A stretch of DNA of 50,265 nt, taken from a virus. The notes beneath the pieces are model-generated. The model saw only the letters and a list, made by a program, of their open reading frames with translations. It was not told the origin of the DNA and ran no database searches. Below, one piece after another: positions 17,834-26,221 of the stretch (position 1 is the first letter of the stretch; every line of letters begins with the position of its first letter). The translations under genes were made by a program, and so were the position numbers. The stretch is from IMG/VR virus record IMGVR_UViG_3300050821_001954, positions 1 through 50,265 of that record; one strand, given 5' to 3'.

Positions 17834-18883
17834 TCAGTTCGACGGCATCAGCGTAAAGACCATCGTTGGTACAAATGGTGTCGTATTGACGATTTGCACC
17901 GCGTCGGCTCCGTTAGAAGTCTCGAATTGCAACTTTATAGTGTGCGATGCGCCATCGCCGGCAATTACCCAGTTAAGCGCGAATGGAGTAGGTAGGGCGA
18001 TTCCTCCACCGTAAGACTCCGTGCCGACAATCTGTGTAGCGGGAACTGAGTCGTACAGATAGACGCGCACGGTTGCAATGCCCGTCGCTGATAGTATTTC
18101 TCCAGAACAGGCGATACCCAAATTCCAGCCAGTCGGAATCGTCACGATGTATTGCAGATTGACGGTGTCTACATCGACGACGCTTGTATCACCAGAATGG
18201 CTATAATTCCCTCCGCTTGGCCCCTTTTTAAGTGTGCGAGTGTTGGTCTTATAGTCAACGAGCGTGCTGGTCGTGCTGGGAATCGTCTCGATGTGCGTTC
18301 CGTCCACGCTGATTCCGCCCGCAAAAGACTCCAAAGCAGCATGTGACTCAGTTCCAGTGAAGGCGTTGGCGCCGTTCAGTAGGGGCACGTTGTTTGCCGC
18401 TATTCCAGCATCTCCGGCAGTCGTTGCTGTCACGTATTCCACCAAATGCCCCGGCGTGCCAGAGTTCACGGGAGGTGGCGGACTTCCACTCAGGGGAGGT
18501 TGTGCATCGAGATTGAAGGAGGCTCCGGTGATAATGAATCCAAATTGCGTAACCGGTTGCCCGTTATACCAATACTCCGCAGTGTAATAGGTGTTCGTCG
18601 GAGCGATCACGTCGTTCCCACATATCGTCTGGCTCACTACGCCACCAGCGACAGGGAAAGAATCCACAACCGAAGGCACTATCGCTCCCGCTGCACACAC
18701 TCCCGTTCCGGTCCCGTTAAGGCGAGGAACATTACCGCCAAGATTCTGAAGGCGGAAGCGGATAAATACTTGGTTCGTAGCAACGCCGCCAGCGCTGATG
18801 ACGTGGCCGGTGACGGTCGTCTGCGCATGTGTGTAGGAGCTACACAAAAACACCAACAGTATTGCTAGAAGAGCTTTTCTCAT
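17834..18883 (-). CDS. Secreted tail-fibre-like protein, 349 aa
   Basis: The signal peptide MRKALLAILLVFLCSSYTHA is encoded partly by palindrome copy 4. The first 110 residues form a beta domain with an early TVTGHVISAGGVATNQVFIR strand resembling Fn3/CNA-type folds. A Pro-rich linker (PPLSGSPPPPVNSGTPGHLV) leads to a fibre-shaft-like segment (NVPLLNGANAFTGTESH) and a C-terminal beta sandwich. Fibre-shaft motifs plus a signal peptide make it a second member of the exported-fibre group. Its start overlaps the stop of the next gene by ATGA. The receptor is unknown. Confidence 0.78.
   Translation of the reverse strand: MRKALLAILLVFLCSSYTHAQTTVTGHVISAGGVATNQVFIRFRLQNLGGNVPRLNGTGTGVCAAGAIVPSVVDSFPVAGGVVSQTICGNDVIAPTNTYYTAEYWYNGQPVTQFGFIITGASFNLDAQPPLSGSPPPPVNSGTPGHLVEYVTATTAGDAGIAANNVPLLNGANAFTGTESHAALESFAGGISVDGTHIETIPSTTSTLVDYKTNTRTLKKGPSGGNYSHSGDTSVVDVDTVNLQYIVTIPTGWNLGIACSGEILSATGIATVRVYLYDSVPATQIVGTESYGGGIALPTPFALNWVIAGDGASHTIKLQFETSNGADAVQIVNTTPFVPTMVFTLMPSN
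18829..18847. repeat. Interspersed palindrome copy 4 (inside signal peptide)
   Basis: GTGTGTAGGAGCTACACAA, with arms TGTGTAG/CTACACA around GAG. It lies within codons for the signal peptide C-region (CSSYTH) of the 349-aa fibre-like gene, in a reading phase different from copies 1, 2, 7 and 8. Confidence 0.7.
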
Positions 18884-19272
18884 GTGTGGCCGACCCCCTG
18901 AACCCGGATACTTTCCAACCCTTGCGTGTAGCAGGACACCCAGAATGAGATAAAGCCGCTGTAGCCAGAAGGAACTGGAAGTTCAGCAAATAGGTTGTTC
19001 GGACTGTTCACGTCAAACACTCTATTGTTGTCCCCGCCGCCCGCTACGTTGTCCCACCGATAAATGTAGTAGCCGAGTATTCCGCTAAGGTTCGCCGGTG
19101 GTGCCCATGCCACGTTGAAATGGGTACTGTCGAATACGACCGAGACCCCGCGCGGCGGCTGAGGTCGGCGCCGCGTGCTGATCGTTCTCGTTTCAACGGC
19201 TAGGTTCTCTCTCATAAACCGCTGTAGAAGCGGCTGGGCTCGGGACATATCCTGTGGGAGTTGATAAAACAC
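18880..19272 (-). CDS. Fn3-like structural protein, 130 aa
   Basis: The GTG start shares its G with the TAG stop of the preceding 819-aa gene. The N-terminal 35 residues are helical and charged (DMSRAQPLLQRFMRENLAVE). The rest is one fibronectin-III-like domain: PQPPRGVSVVFDSTHFNVAW, GYYIYRW, NLFAELPVPSGYSGFISFWV. No signal peptide is present, unlike the downstream fibre-like proteins, so it is probably a virion component such as a tail-tip or decoration protein. Confidence 0.72.
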   Translation of the reverse strand: MFYQLPQDMSRAQPLLQRFMRENLAVETRTISTRRRPQPPRGVSVVFDSTHFNVAWAPPANLSGILGYYIYRWDNVAGGGDNNRVFDVNSPNNLFAELPVPSGYSGFISFWVSCYTQGLESIRVQGVGHT

Positions 19273-21731
19273 TATCTGCCCTCCGGTCGTTCGGCTCCGA
19301 GCTTCAAATCGACCATGTTGACGACGCCGTATGTCGGAAGGGGTAAGAAAACTGGATCCGTCAGTGCGAATGACCCGTCGGCAGGATGCGAAGTCAGTTG
19401 CAAGCGCGAATACAGCCAGCGCCCTTCTCCAAACATTTTAGCTGCCCACCGTGAAGGCTCGCCCGGAATCTGCTCAATCTCTGACTGGGTGAACTGTGCC
19501 AGCGTGTTGTTGTAGTCCTTTGTCCATGACACTTGTAGGTTCCCATCACCTTGCCATTCCAGTTCTACGAGTCCAGGCCGATTTGGCCCGAGGCCAACAA
19601 GTCCAATGTAGTCCCCTGAATACACCGTTCCGTTGTCGGAACTGCTGCCATCTTCAAGCTGCGCAATAACTCCCTCTTTCGCTCCCGCCCACAAGCGCAT
19701 CCTGCCGGAAGTGTCGTAGACGTTGAATCGCGGCGTGTATCCCGCGCCGGCGAAGGTGTTGACCGTCACACCGTTGTATTGGAAGTTGTACCCCTGTCCG
19801 TGCGGGCTGCGCTCGTCCTGCAATCGGAAGTCGTGGACTACGATCACCACATTGCCGTTCGCATCGAAGCCTCGCACCACTACTTCGTCCGTCAGATTGA
19901 TCGGGTCGCGCAGATAGGCCAACTCGACCATGTTGGAACTGGCCCGAGAAATCTTGCCAAGCAACGCAGCTTCGTACTCGTCGCTAACCGAAATCACGCC
20001 ATCGCTCATAAATGTGCAGAGTTCCCCTTCTGCGCTGAACCAGAAGGGACCATAGGGCGTCTCGACAAAGGCACGCTGTCCAGGGCACCCGCCTGGATAC
20101 GGACCACGCCAAGGATTTGCCCCTTGCTGCTGAAGGAATTGCGACCAAATGAACAGCGCGGTGCGGCTGTAGAACCATCCTTCGAGGCGGTACGCATGGA
20201 TCGCCGTCGGTTCCTCGCCGCTCGGCAGTATCTCCGTCTGATCCGGAGGCCAGCTTTCTTCCGGGTTCCCGACGTAGTTCGCGTTGGTGATGTCCGATAT
20301 GTCGTTCGAGTAGTACATCGTCGGACTGCCCGACAATGCCCCGAAGACGCGCGTGCCTACGCGAGCGAACTTGTCCAGCATCGGCGGAACGTAGTTTCGG
20401 GAAGGCATTTGCGAAAGCACATCGACCGGCCCAATCAGCAGCGTGGCCTGAGTCGCATTGTTCGCCGCAACGATGTGATTCCCGTTCCCGTCGGTCAGCC
20501 AGTAGGGTACTTGACCGCCATCGTTGGTTCGTCCGAATGCCTTTACCCACTCCGGATTGATCGCAGACAGGTTCGGCAGGCTCGTAAGAGACAGGGCGAC
20601 TGTGCTGTAACTGGTGTTGGTCAGCAAGCCGCCGATCGGAATGGCGTTCCCCATGTGCTGCGTGATCGGATTGTAGTAAGCCATCCAGAACTGATAGCCG
20701 GAAAGTTGCGTCAGCGTCCAATTACCGGCGGCGTTTGTCGTGAAGTTGACCGCAACCGGAAGTGGAGAACCTTGGCTATGAATTGAGACGTTTACTGCGT
20801 CCAAGCTAAGAATCACACCAGAACCGTTGTGACCAGATACCCACACCACCACATTAAAACTTGGATCGTTCAGATTCGTAGGGGTCCAACCTGAATCTCC
20901 CCATAAGTCACTGATGGAACCAAATATCAAGGGCACATCAGATGTCGAGCTAAATAGTTGTTGCTTGGGACTGCCTACGGCTACCCCCGCTCTGTACAGT
21001 TGCACATTCACATAAAGCTGGGTTCCCGGCGGAGATCCGCTTCCTTGGACATGTCCTGTGAGTGTCACCGTAATTCCCTGTGGCGTACTGGCTGGGACCG
21101 CTAAGGAGAATCCACTGAGCAAATTGTCCGATGTTCCATGCGCAATGTTCGAACCGGCTGTTGCGTAGACTCCATCCGGAGCGCCAAGAGCATTCCCAAT
21201 GTTATTCCATAGATTCCCACCGTTGGCGGCGGTCGAATTGGAGTTGGCATACGCAGTCGTGTCGTAAACAACTACCGATTCACCATTCGGATTCGGAGCG
21301 CGAATCCCCACCGGTCGAAGCGTAACTCCATCCCACTGCTTGAAGTCTGTCCCGTTCGATATGAACACTGAATTGCGGGCCCGGAAGTGTCCCCAGGGAT
21401 TCGAGTTTGACAGCGTGGCTATCTGCGTCGATACGCCGCTGCCCATGTTGAATTGATAGAGACCAGCGAGTTTCCCGTACAGAGCGAACTGAGGCCCGAG
21501 ATAGGAAGCAGAAAATTGTTCGTAGTACAGGAGCGAGTGGATCGTCGTCGCGCCGGCGCTGTCGTTCGTCGCCGGCATGGGCACCGAGTACCCGGAACGA
21601 AGTCGGAGTTGACCGCTGGCTATCGGCGAGAAGTTCAGGCAGCGGATTGCTCGGTTGATGGGAAAGTTTGCGGGGTTAGACCTGCTATCGACCCCGCCGA
21701 AGCTGAAGTTCTCTTCCTTTTTGACTGGCAT
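19272..21731 (-). CDS. Large tail-tube-like structural protein (gp12-type candidate), 819 aa
   Basis: It starts MPVKKEENFSFGGVDSRSNP, a Gly/Asn-rich opening with 'RCLNFSPIASGQLRLRSGY', resembling tail tubular protein B/gp12-like proteins (NFxxGVDxRxxP, then LRxRxGY). It is rich in beta repeats with evenly spaced aromatic-Asn motifs (QFALYGKLAGLYQFNMGSG; ARNSVFISNGTDFKQWDG), consistent with a propeller. It directly follows the adaptor-like gene, the gp11-gp12 order of T7-like podoviruses. Residues about 150-330 may be an inserted carbohydrate-binding-like domain. The family call is by architecture and synteny. Confidence 0.75.
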   Translation of the reverse strand: MPVKKEENFSFGGVDSRSNPANFPINRAIRCLNFSPIASGQLRLRSGYSVPMPATNDSAGATTIHSLLYYEQFSASYLGPQFALYGKLAGLYQFNMGSGVSTQIATLSNSNPWGHFRARNSVFISNGTDFKQWDGVTLRPVGIRAPNPNGESVVVYDTTAYANSNSTAANGGNLWNNIGNALGAPDGVYATAGSNIAHGTSDNLLSGFSLAVPASTPQGITVTLTGHVQGSGSPPGTQLYVNVQLYRAGVAVGSPKQQLFSSTSDVPLIFGSISDLWGDSGWTPTNLNDPSFNVVVWVSGHNGSGVILSLDAVNVSIHSQGSPLPVAVNFTTNAAGNWTLTQLSGYQFWMAYYNPITQHMGNAIPIGGLLTNTSYSTVALSLTSLPNLSAINPEWVKAFGRTNDGGQVPYWLTDGNGNHIVAANNATQATLLIGPVDVLSQMPSRNYVPPMLDKFARVGTRVFGALSGSPTMYYSNDISDITNANYVGNPEESWPPDQTEILPSGEEPTAIHAYRLEGWFYSRTALFIWSQFLQQQGANPWRGPYPGGCPGQRAFVETPYGPFWFSAEGELCTFMSDGVISVSDEYEAALLGKISRASSNMVELAYLRDPINLTDEVVVRGFDANGNVVIVVHDFRLQDERSPHGQGYNFQYNGVTVNTFAGAGYTPRFNVYDTSGRMRLWAGAKEGVIAQLEDGSSSDNGTVYSGDYIGLVGLGPNRPGLVELEWQGDGNLQVSWTKDYNNTLAQFTQSEIEQIPGEPSRWAAKMFGEGRWLYSRLQLTSHPADGSFALTDPVFLPLPTYGVVNMVDLKLGAERPEGR

Positions 21732-21734
21732 GGG

Positions 21735-22517
21735 CTAGTAGGGCGGGTTGCCGGTTCCTGATCCCGAGGAATAGCCCCCGTACCCGCGCCCTCCGCTAGC
21801 CGACACTCCCGGCCGAGTGGTTTTCATATGCTGGGCGAACTGCTGAGAGAAAGACTTGATGCGAGCCGCCGAGACTTTGAACTGCTCGTATCTGGCGTTG
21901 GCGGTTACAAACCGAGGATCATTCTGGCTGTAGAGGAACTCGTACACTCGACGTTCGAGCACGTAAACAAGTCCCCAATGTAATTGGCGCGGAATCAGCG
22001 GTATTACATCTGTGCCGAAATCGTTGACCATCGGCACGGCATAGTAGGTTCCTGCGACTGTGTAGACCGCATCGGGTGGAGCGCTCAGAGTCAACTGTTG
22101 AAAACTACCAGGAGTGAAGAAATAGCCGTTTTTCGGAATCATCCCTTGAACAGACTGGCCACCATAGATCGAGGCAATCTGCTGCGAGGCGTTGAAATTC
22201 GGATGAACCATGTACGGCCAGTTGACCGGAAGCGCATTGACTACGAACAGTTCCTCGATTTCAACGCAGTCAGGATTGCTGCAGCCGGCGGCGGTGCTAT
22301 TCGATGGAAGTCCGAGGTCGTAGTTCTGTACGCCGATTTGCGTCTGGAAGGATAGGGCCTTGCGGCGCCACCAATAGTGTTTTTCTTGGCAGAACTCGTC
22401 AATTCCAGTCCAGAACTCAAAGCGAGGATCGAACTGGCCCTTATTGGTCGCACGTCCTTCTGTGCGTCCCATGACCTGATTAATAATGGTCGTCGCTGTT
22501 AGCCCGGCTACCGGCAT
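21735..22517 (-). CDS. Head-tail adaptor / tail tubular A-like protein, 260 aa
   Basis: Helical N-terminal part with FWTGIDEFCQEKHYWWRRKA followed by LSFQTQIGVQNYDLGLP, the pattern of podovirus adaptor proteins (helical W-rich segment, then a beta hairpin with 'TxxGxxxYxL'). A central beta insert follows. Then comes a long helical hairpin (HWGLVYVLERRVYEFLYSQN; ARYEQFKVSAARIKSFSQQF) and a disordered Gly/Ser/Tyr tail (SGGRGYGGYSSGSGTGNPPY). Adaptors of this type sit beneath the portal and connect it to the tail tube. Confidence 0.77.
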   Translation of the reverse strand: MPVAGLTATTIINQVMGRTEGRATNKGQFDPRFEFWTGIDEFCQEKHYWWRRKALSFQTQIGVQNYDLGLPSNSTAAGCSNPDCVEIEELFVVNALPVNWPYMVHPNFNASQQIASIYGGQSVQGMIPKNGYFFTPGSFQQLTLSAPPDAVYTVAGTYYAVPMVNDFGTDVIPLIPRQLHWGLVYVLERRVYEFLYSQNDPRFVTANARYEQFKVSAARIKSFSQQFAQHMKTTRPGVSASGGRGYGGYSSGSGTGNPPY

Positions 22518-22523
22518 GAGTCC

Positions 22524-23462
22524 TCAAGCAGCTACGAGGCTTGGTTTGTTCTCGCGCTGCGGTATTTCCTCTCCGTTCTTCTTCGCTTCCTCGATGTAGG
22601 CCCGATAGTCGCGAATGCTGTACGCGTATGCGCCAATGTGCCCTGGCAGAATCTGCGGGTCGGCAAAGATGCGGAATCCAAGGCGCTTCGCCTTCCAGCA
22701 GAACGACAAGTCCTCTCCGAACTGGCCCACTTGGTTGTCAACGATGTCGTCCAGAAACTCGAACCACCAGCAGTCCGTGGCGCTCCAATTCCCTTCCTCT
22801 TTGGCCTTGTTTACGACAGACTTCCTCTTTTCCGACCGCTTGGCCCAGTAGGCGATAATCGGCCCAGGGTTGGCGCTATCAATCTTCCGCAGGTCGCGCT
22901 GGATCTCGAACTCGCAGTTCAAGTACGCCTCGGCCATTCGCTCGAACACCTTTCTGGTGACCAGCATGAACGCCGCTCCGGCACCGTCAATTTCCATGAG
23001 CTTCAGTGAATCCCAGTCCCACTCGATCGGTTCCTGGAAGCAATGTCTCTCTGCGTTCCAGAAGCGGATGTTTGGCCGCGGCGGGTCGCGTTTGACTGTG
23101 CAAATACCGGCCACGATGTCCTGCTTGTACGAAATGAGCCGTTGCAGGTAGTCGGTTTCGACCACCATATCATCGTCCATCAAAAGGAAGTAGTCCGCCG
23201 GTGGCCGGCCGTCCTGCGGCTGACCGTTCAAAGCCAATGCGAGCACTTGGTTGCGAGCCCAGTGGATTACCGAACTCAGATACGTTGGCGGCATGAGTCT
23301 GACGCTGTGCTTTCCGTTTGGACACTTCCAGGGCTCGTGGATCATTCCGCCGCGCTGATCGCGACACAGGCAATTCGCTTTCTGTAGCATCGCCATCAGC
23401 GGCCCATTAGCCTCGGCGTGCATCCCGCGGTAAGAAGGAATCACGATGTCTACTGTCGCCAT
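22524..23462 (-). CDS. GT-A family glycosyltransferase, 312 aa
   Basis: It opens with ATVDIVIPSYRGM, a typical nucleotide-sugar-binding first strand. The metal-binding motif is LLMDDDMVVE near residue 93. Further GT-A features are GICTVKRDPPRPNIRF, DGAGAAFMLVTRKVFERM and the C-terminal FGEDLSFCWKAKRLGFRI (ED motif region) with PGHIGAYAY. The enzyme should transfer a sugar from a nucleotide donor in the cytoplasm. The target is unknown. Its place in the tail/head cluster suggests modification of virion proteins, phage DNA or host glycans. ATG 23462 abuts the preceding stop. Confidence 0.85.
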   Translation of the reverse strand: MATVDIVIPSYRGMHAEANGPLMAMLQKANCLCRDQRGGMIHEPWKCPNGKHSVRLMPPTYLSSVIHWARNQVLALALNGQPQDGRPPADYFLLMDDDMVVETDYLQRLISYKQDIVAGICTVKRDPPRPNIRFWNAERHCFQEPIEWDWDSLKLMEIDGAGAAFMLVTRKVFERMAEAYLNCEFEIQRDLRKIDSANPGPIIAYWAKRSEKRKSVVNKAKEEGNWSATDCWWFEFLDDIVDNQVGQFGEDLSFCWKAKRLGFRIFADPQILPGHIGAYAYSIRDYRAYIEEAKKNGEEIPQRENKPSLVAA

Positions 23463-23708
23463 CTAGGTGGCCTCGACTTTCTCTCTGCCCGGGGCCAGTA
23501 GCCCGCGGTGGGTTATCTGCACTCCAAGATTGACGTTGTGGGCGCTCTCGCCTTCGTCCGGCGCTGGGACCGGTATGAGCCGAAACGCTTCGTCTGGACT
23601 CTGGCCCACTACCAAGGTGGTGTTCGGGCTGGTGTGGCGCGATTCGAGGTTGGTGCCGAGCTTCATAAAGACCGTGTTGTACGTGACTCGGTAGAGGTTC
23701 GTCTTCAC
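23463..23708 (-). CDS. Small hypothetical protein, 81 aa (relative of 76-aa gene at 37.5 kb)
   Basis: A basic beta-rich start (TNLYRVTYNTVFMKLGTN) is followed by TTLVVGQSPDEAFRLI and a hydrophilic C-terminus. Its N-terminus and central motif (NLYRxxYxxV, then LVxGxxxxxA) match the 76-aa gene product at 37474-37704, so the two may be paralogues. It overlaps the upstream gene by ATGA. Function unknown. Confidence 0.6.
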   Translation of the reverse strand: MKTNLYRVTYNTVFMKLGTNLESRHTSPNTTLVVGQSPDEAFRLIPVPAPDEGESAHNVNLGVQITHRGLLAPGREKVEAT

Positions 23709-24031
23709 TGGAATTGCCCTATCGGCGGTCTCTTACCCAACACTACTTCGGCGGCCTCTGGCGAGATGTAGGCCGTGTCCCGCCGGTTGCGTGCGGCCCG
23801 CTCGCTGGCCTTGTCGATCCAGTCCATGTTCATCTGGTGGGTTTTGGCCTTGCCGTAGGCTTCCTCGCCCACCCAAATCTTCCGGCCTGTGTAAAGGGCT
23901 GGGTTCTTCAGGTAGTCGTAGCAGGCGGGACACCCCTGAATCTTCGTCAGCTTTCCGGTCGTGCGGTTCGACCGGAAGCCAGTGATGATCTTCGAGGTTT
24001 CCAGCTTGCATCTTTTGTTTGGGCAGCGCAT
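23705..24031 (-). CDS. Zinc-finger-like protein, 108 aa
   Basis: The N-terminus MRCPNKRCKLE and a later GCPACYDYL give four Cys residues with zinc-ribbon spacing (C-x4-C, about 24 residues, C-x2-C). The C-terminal half is helical and basic (KTHQMNMDWIDKASERAARN). The ATG directly adjoins palindrome copy 5, which supplies the only Shine-Dalgarno-like sequence (AGGAC). The role is unknown; small zinc-ribbon proteins are frequent in phage head regions. Confidence 0.7.
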   Translation of the reverse strand: MRCPNKRCKLETSKIITGFRSNRTTGKLTKIQGCPACYDYLKNPALYTGRKIWVGEEAYGKAKTHQMNMDWIDKASERAARNRRDTAYISPEAAEVVLGKRPPIGQFQ

Positions 24032-24050
24032 TTGTGTAGGTCCTACACAA
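24032..24050. repeat. Interspersed palindrome copy 5 (exactly fills an intergenic gap)
   Basis: TTGTGTAGGTCCTACACAA, with perfect 8-bp arms around GTC. On the coding strand the order is TAG stop, 19-bp palindrome, ATG start, with no other intergenic base. Confidence 0.88.
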
Positions 24051-24422
24051 CTACAGTTTCTTAGCCAATCCTCGCCGTTGCGAACCTGACAATCTTCGCC
24101 TGTTTAGCGGCTGAAACTGGCGATTCTCTGGATACTCTGCTTCAGGTTCGGCATCGTGCTGCGGTGAAGGACCATGTTCTCGCTCGTAGGAGCGTTCCAC
24201 GGATTCAGAATACTCATCGTCCGGTGAACCGGCGGTGTATATCTTTCCAGTTCCTTCAGGATGAGTGGCAATATTTGCTCTATCCCTTGCAATTACCTTC
24301 GAGCGGTCATTCTCGGCTTTTAGGTTGGCGTCCATATACGCCTTGTCGGTGAGCGGTGCGTGTGTAGAACTTATGTCAGCACCACAATGCGGACACCGCT
24401 GGTCGCTGTTTCCGTTGGCCAT
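24051..24422 (-). CDS. Zinc-ribbon protein with basic tail, 123 aa
   Basis: An N-terminal single zinc knuckle (QRCPHCGADIS) is followed by a highly charged disordered middle with acidic EHGPSPQHDAEPEAEYP. The C-terminus is RRRLSGSQRRGLAKKL, nearly identical in pattern to the C-terminus of the 62-aa protein at 41338 (LSASRRRSLAKKI). This shared tail suggests a common docking, packaging or nucleic-acid-binding signal. Otherwise unrecognised. Confidence 0.65.
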   Translation of the reverse strand: MANGNSDQRCPHCGADISSTHAPLTDKAYMDANLKAENDRSKVIARDRANIATHPEGTGKIYTAGSPDDEYSESVERSYEREHGPSPQHDAEPEAEYPENRQFQPLNRRRLSGSQRRGLAKKL

Positions 24423-24434
24423 CGTTGGCCTCCG

Positions 24435-24902
24435 TTAATCCGGTGAAATGCCAGCCGCTTCGAGCTTCGCGCGCAGCCGACCTTCTTCCTTCTTCCGTTC
24501 CTCGAGCTGCTGGTTCATGGCGGTAACTTGCCCCGCCTGGCGCCGCAGTCGTTCGTTCGCGCTCAAGACGTGGGAGTAATACTCTTCCCGGTCGCGCGTG
24601 ATGCCCCAGGCTGGACCGCGCAGGTCCATCAAAGCAATTTCTTCCGGGTCGCTGGTCGTGTACATCCCGTTGTGGAAGTGGATGGCCTTTTCTGGCAGAA
24701 GAATCGCCTGTCCGTCGGCAGAGATGCGCTTCTCCCCGCCCGATACGTGGATGATCTCCGAGGACGGATACTTGTCGATCCAGTGATAGAAGGTCACCGG
24801 TCCCTGCGAAACTTGCGGTTCGTCAATGACCGCGACGGGCGGTTGATCGGACGCCCCCGGCCCTTGCACCCGACTGCCAACTCCTGCGAATGCCTTGCTC
24901 AT
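24435..24902 (-). CDS. Hypothetical protein near capsid gene, 155 aa
   Basis: ATG 24902 (MSKAFAGVGSRVQGPGAS) is preferred over an upstream TTG because GGAGGA lies four bases before it. The product has a Gly/Pro-rich start and a beta domain with PVTFYHWIDKYPSSEIIHVS and HFHNGMYTT. It ends with a coiled coil (ERLRRQAGQVTAMNQQLEER). Position just downstream of the major capsid gene fits a minor head protein. No family recognised. Confidence 0.68.
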   Translation of the reverse strand: MSKAFAGVGSRVQGPGASDQPPVAVIDEPQVSQGPVTFYHWIDKYPSSEIIHVSGGEKRISADGQAILLPEKAIHFHNGMYTTSDPEEIALMDLRGPAWGITRDREEYYSHVLSANERLRRQAGQVTAMNQQLEERKKEEGRLRAKLEAAGISPD

Positions 24903-24925
24903 ACATTCCTCCAATCAGGTTGGTT

Positions 24926-24952
24926 GCCGCTGTAGGCTACCCGCACAGCGGC
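24926..24952 (-). terminator. Hairpin between capsid gene and the 155-aa gene
   Basis: Inverted repeat GCCGCTG/CAGCGGC (7 bp, 13-nt loop) in the gap after the major capsid stop. There is no U-run, so it is at best an attenuator or mRNA-stabilising structure that could keep capsid transcript abundant. Confidence 0.3.
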
Positions 24953-24978
24953 AGAAGCGGGCTGTTTGGTGAAACTTT

Positions 24979-26196
24979 CTACTGGTACGTGTTTACGCCA
25001 TACATTCTTGCATGACGTTTCTCAAACCTGACCACCCAAGCCCCTTCAGTAAGATACTCGTCACGGTACAAATCTGCCCCGTCTTTTACCACATCGATCA
25101 GCAGTTGCGTGTCGCGGTTCTCGCCGTTTCCGACAAGAGGAGCGAACTCGATGCTGTCGATGTCCAGGGCGTAAGCCTCAGAGCCCCAGCCAGCGCCGCT
25201 CGACGTGATCGGCGAGTTCTGGAGGTTGAGGTCGCGGGTGACCATCAGGTCGCCGTGGTTGGTTGCGTAGCGAGTCAACTTGACCCCGTACACATCATCC
25301 CCAGGCGCGAGGCGCAGTTTGTTGTTGGCGTATGTGTCCAGCGCGGATATTACGGTCGGGGCGGCGACGAACAGCTTTTCGCTACCCTCGTAATATTGGC
25401 TGAACGCCGTCTGGATGAAGGTTAGGAACCCGCCCTCAGTCAGTGTGGTGTTGGCGTTGTAGACGTTCGTGACCAACCGGTTCTTGAGGCCCATCGTGGT
25501 TCGGACGGTTCCCGGCAGAGCCAGGTTCTCCGAAGGATGGGACCACAGGCCGGCCGATTCGATGTCTCGGCGATGCTCTTCGAGTATCTTCCGGCGCTGG
25601 AATAGCCGGTCATTCGACGGCCCGAAGAGTGCTTGCGCCACTTCCGACTTCGTGACGCTTACCGGACGGCGGAAAATCTGCGTGTAGGACACCAGCACAG
25701 ACTTCGCCGTTGTTCGCGGAGTTCCGAACGCCGCGCCTTCAGGAAACGCAGGGGCGAGGATACGCAGGTCAGCAGTTGCGCCGATGGTGTTGGCACCGGA
25801 ACCGCCGATACCGCGGGTGACAGTCAACGTGCCGCCGGCGATGGCAGTGACCTGGACGACTTCCTCGACCACGGTGGCCGCATACGTGCCCGGTATCGCT
25901 ACCAGGTCGTTGACGGCAAAGATGGTCGGGTCAACTACGAAAACGCCAGTGGCGACGGAACTGTAGTTCGTGGTGCCGTTCGAGACTTGGCCCCACACTT
26001 GGAGGTAATCGTCTTCGATCCACTCGACGCGGGCTGCGTTGGTTGGTTTCTTGCGGTTGCCGATCTTTGTAACCAGCGTGAGGATCGGGGTGAGACTCGG
26101 GTTGAGGAGTACGTCGTCCTCTCCGATAAATTGTCGCTTCTGAACCGTTTCTACATACGCCTGGTCAATGGACCGGGCAACAGTGATAGCGGCCAT
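24979..26196 (-). CDS. Major capsid protein, SU10/DUF5309-like, 405 aa
   Basis: Length and features fit the SU10-type HK97-fold capsid family: an N-terminal AYVETVQKRQFIGEDDVLLN region, an inserted beta module with FAVNDLVAIPG, EEVVQVTAIAGGTLTVTRGI and PEGAAFGTPRT, then the conserved SYTQIFRRPVSVTKSEVAQA. The A-domain follows with GLKNRLVTNV, GGFLTFIQTAF and LFVAAPTVISALDTYANNKL. The C-terminal part (KDGADLYRDEYLTEGAWVVR) closes the P/A strands. The neighbours (scaffold-like upstream, connector genes downstream) support the call. Confidence 0.9.
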   Translation of the reverse strand: MAAITVARSIDQAYVETVQKRQFIGEDDVLLNPSLTPILTLVTKIGNRKKPTNAARVEWIEDDYLQVWGQVSNGTTNYSSVATGVFVVDPTIFAVNDLVAIPGTYAATVVEEVVQVTAIAGGTLTVTRGIGGSGANTIGATADLRILAPAFPEGAAFGTPRTTAKSVLVSYTQIFRRPVSVTKSEVAQALFGPSNDRLFQRRKILEEHRRDIESAGLWSHPSENLALPGTVRTTMGLKNRLVTNVYNANTTLTEGGFLTFIQTAFSQYYEGSEKLFVAAPTVISALDTYANNKLRLAPGDDVYGVKLTRYATNHGDLMVTRDLNLQNSPITSSGAGWGSEAYALDIDSIEFAPLVGNGENRDTQLLIDVVKDGADLYRDEYLTEGAWVVRFEKRHARMYGVNTYQ

Positions 26197-26221
26197 GAAC
26201 TACGAACACCCTGCGAATCGA

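Noticed and set aside
19779-20786. Plus-strand ORF of 335 codons
   Set aside because: Arg/Val-rich shadow of the 819-aa tail-tube-like gene; no recognisable domain.
24361-24377. TGTGTAGAACTTATGTC as a further palindrome copy
   Set aside because: The right arm has several mismatches; probably chance similarity.
25680-25692. GTGTAGGACAC inside the capsid gene as a palindrome copy
   Set aside because: Only the left half matches; the right arm is absent.
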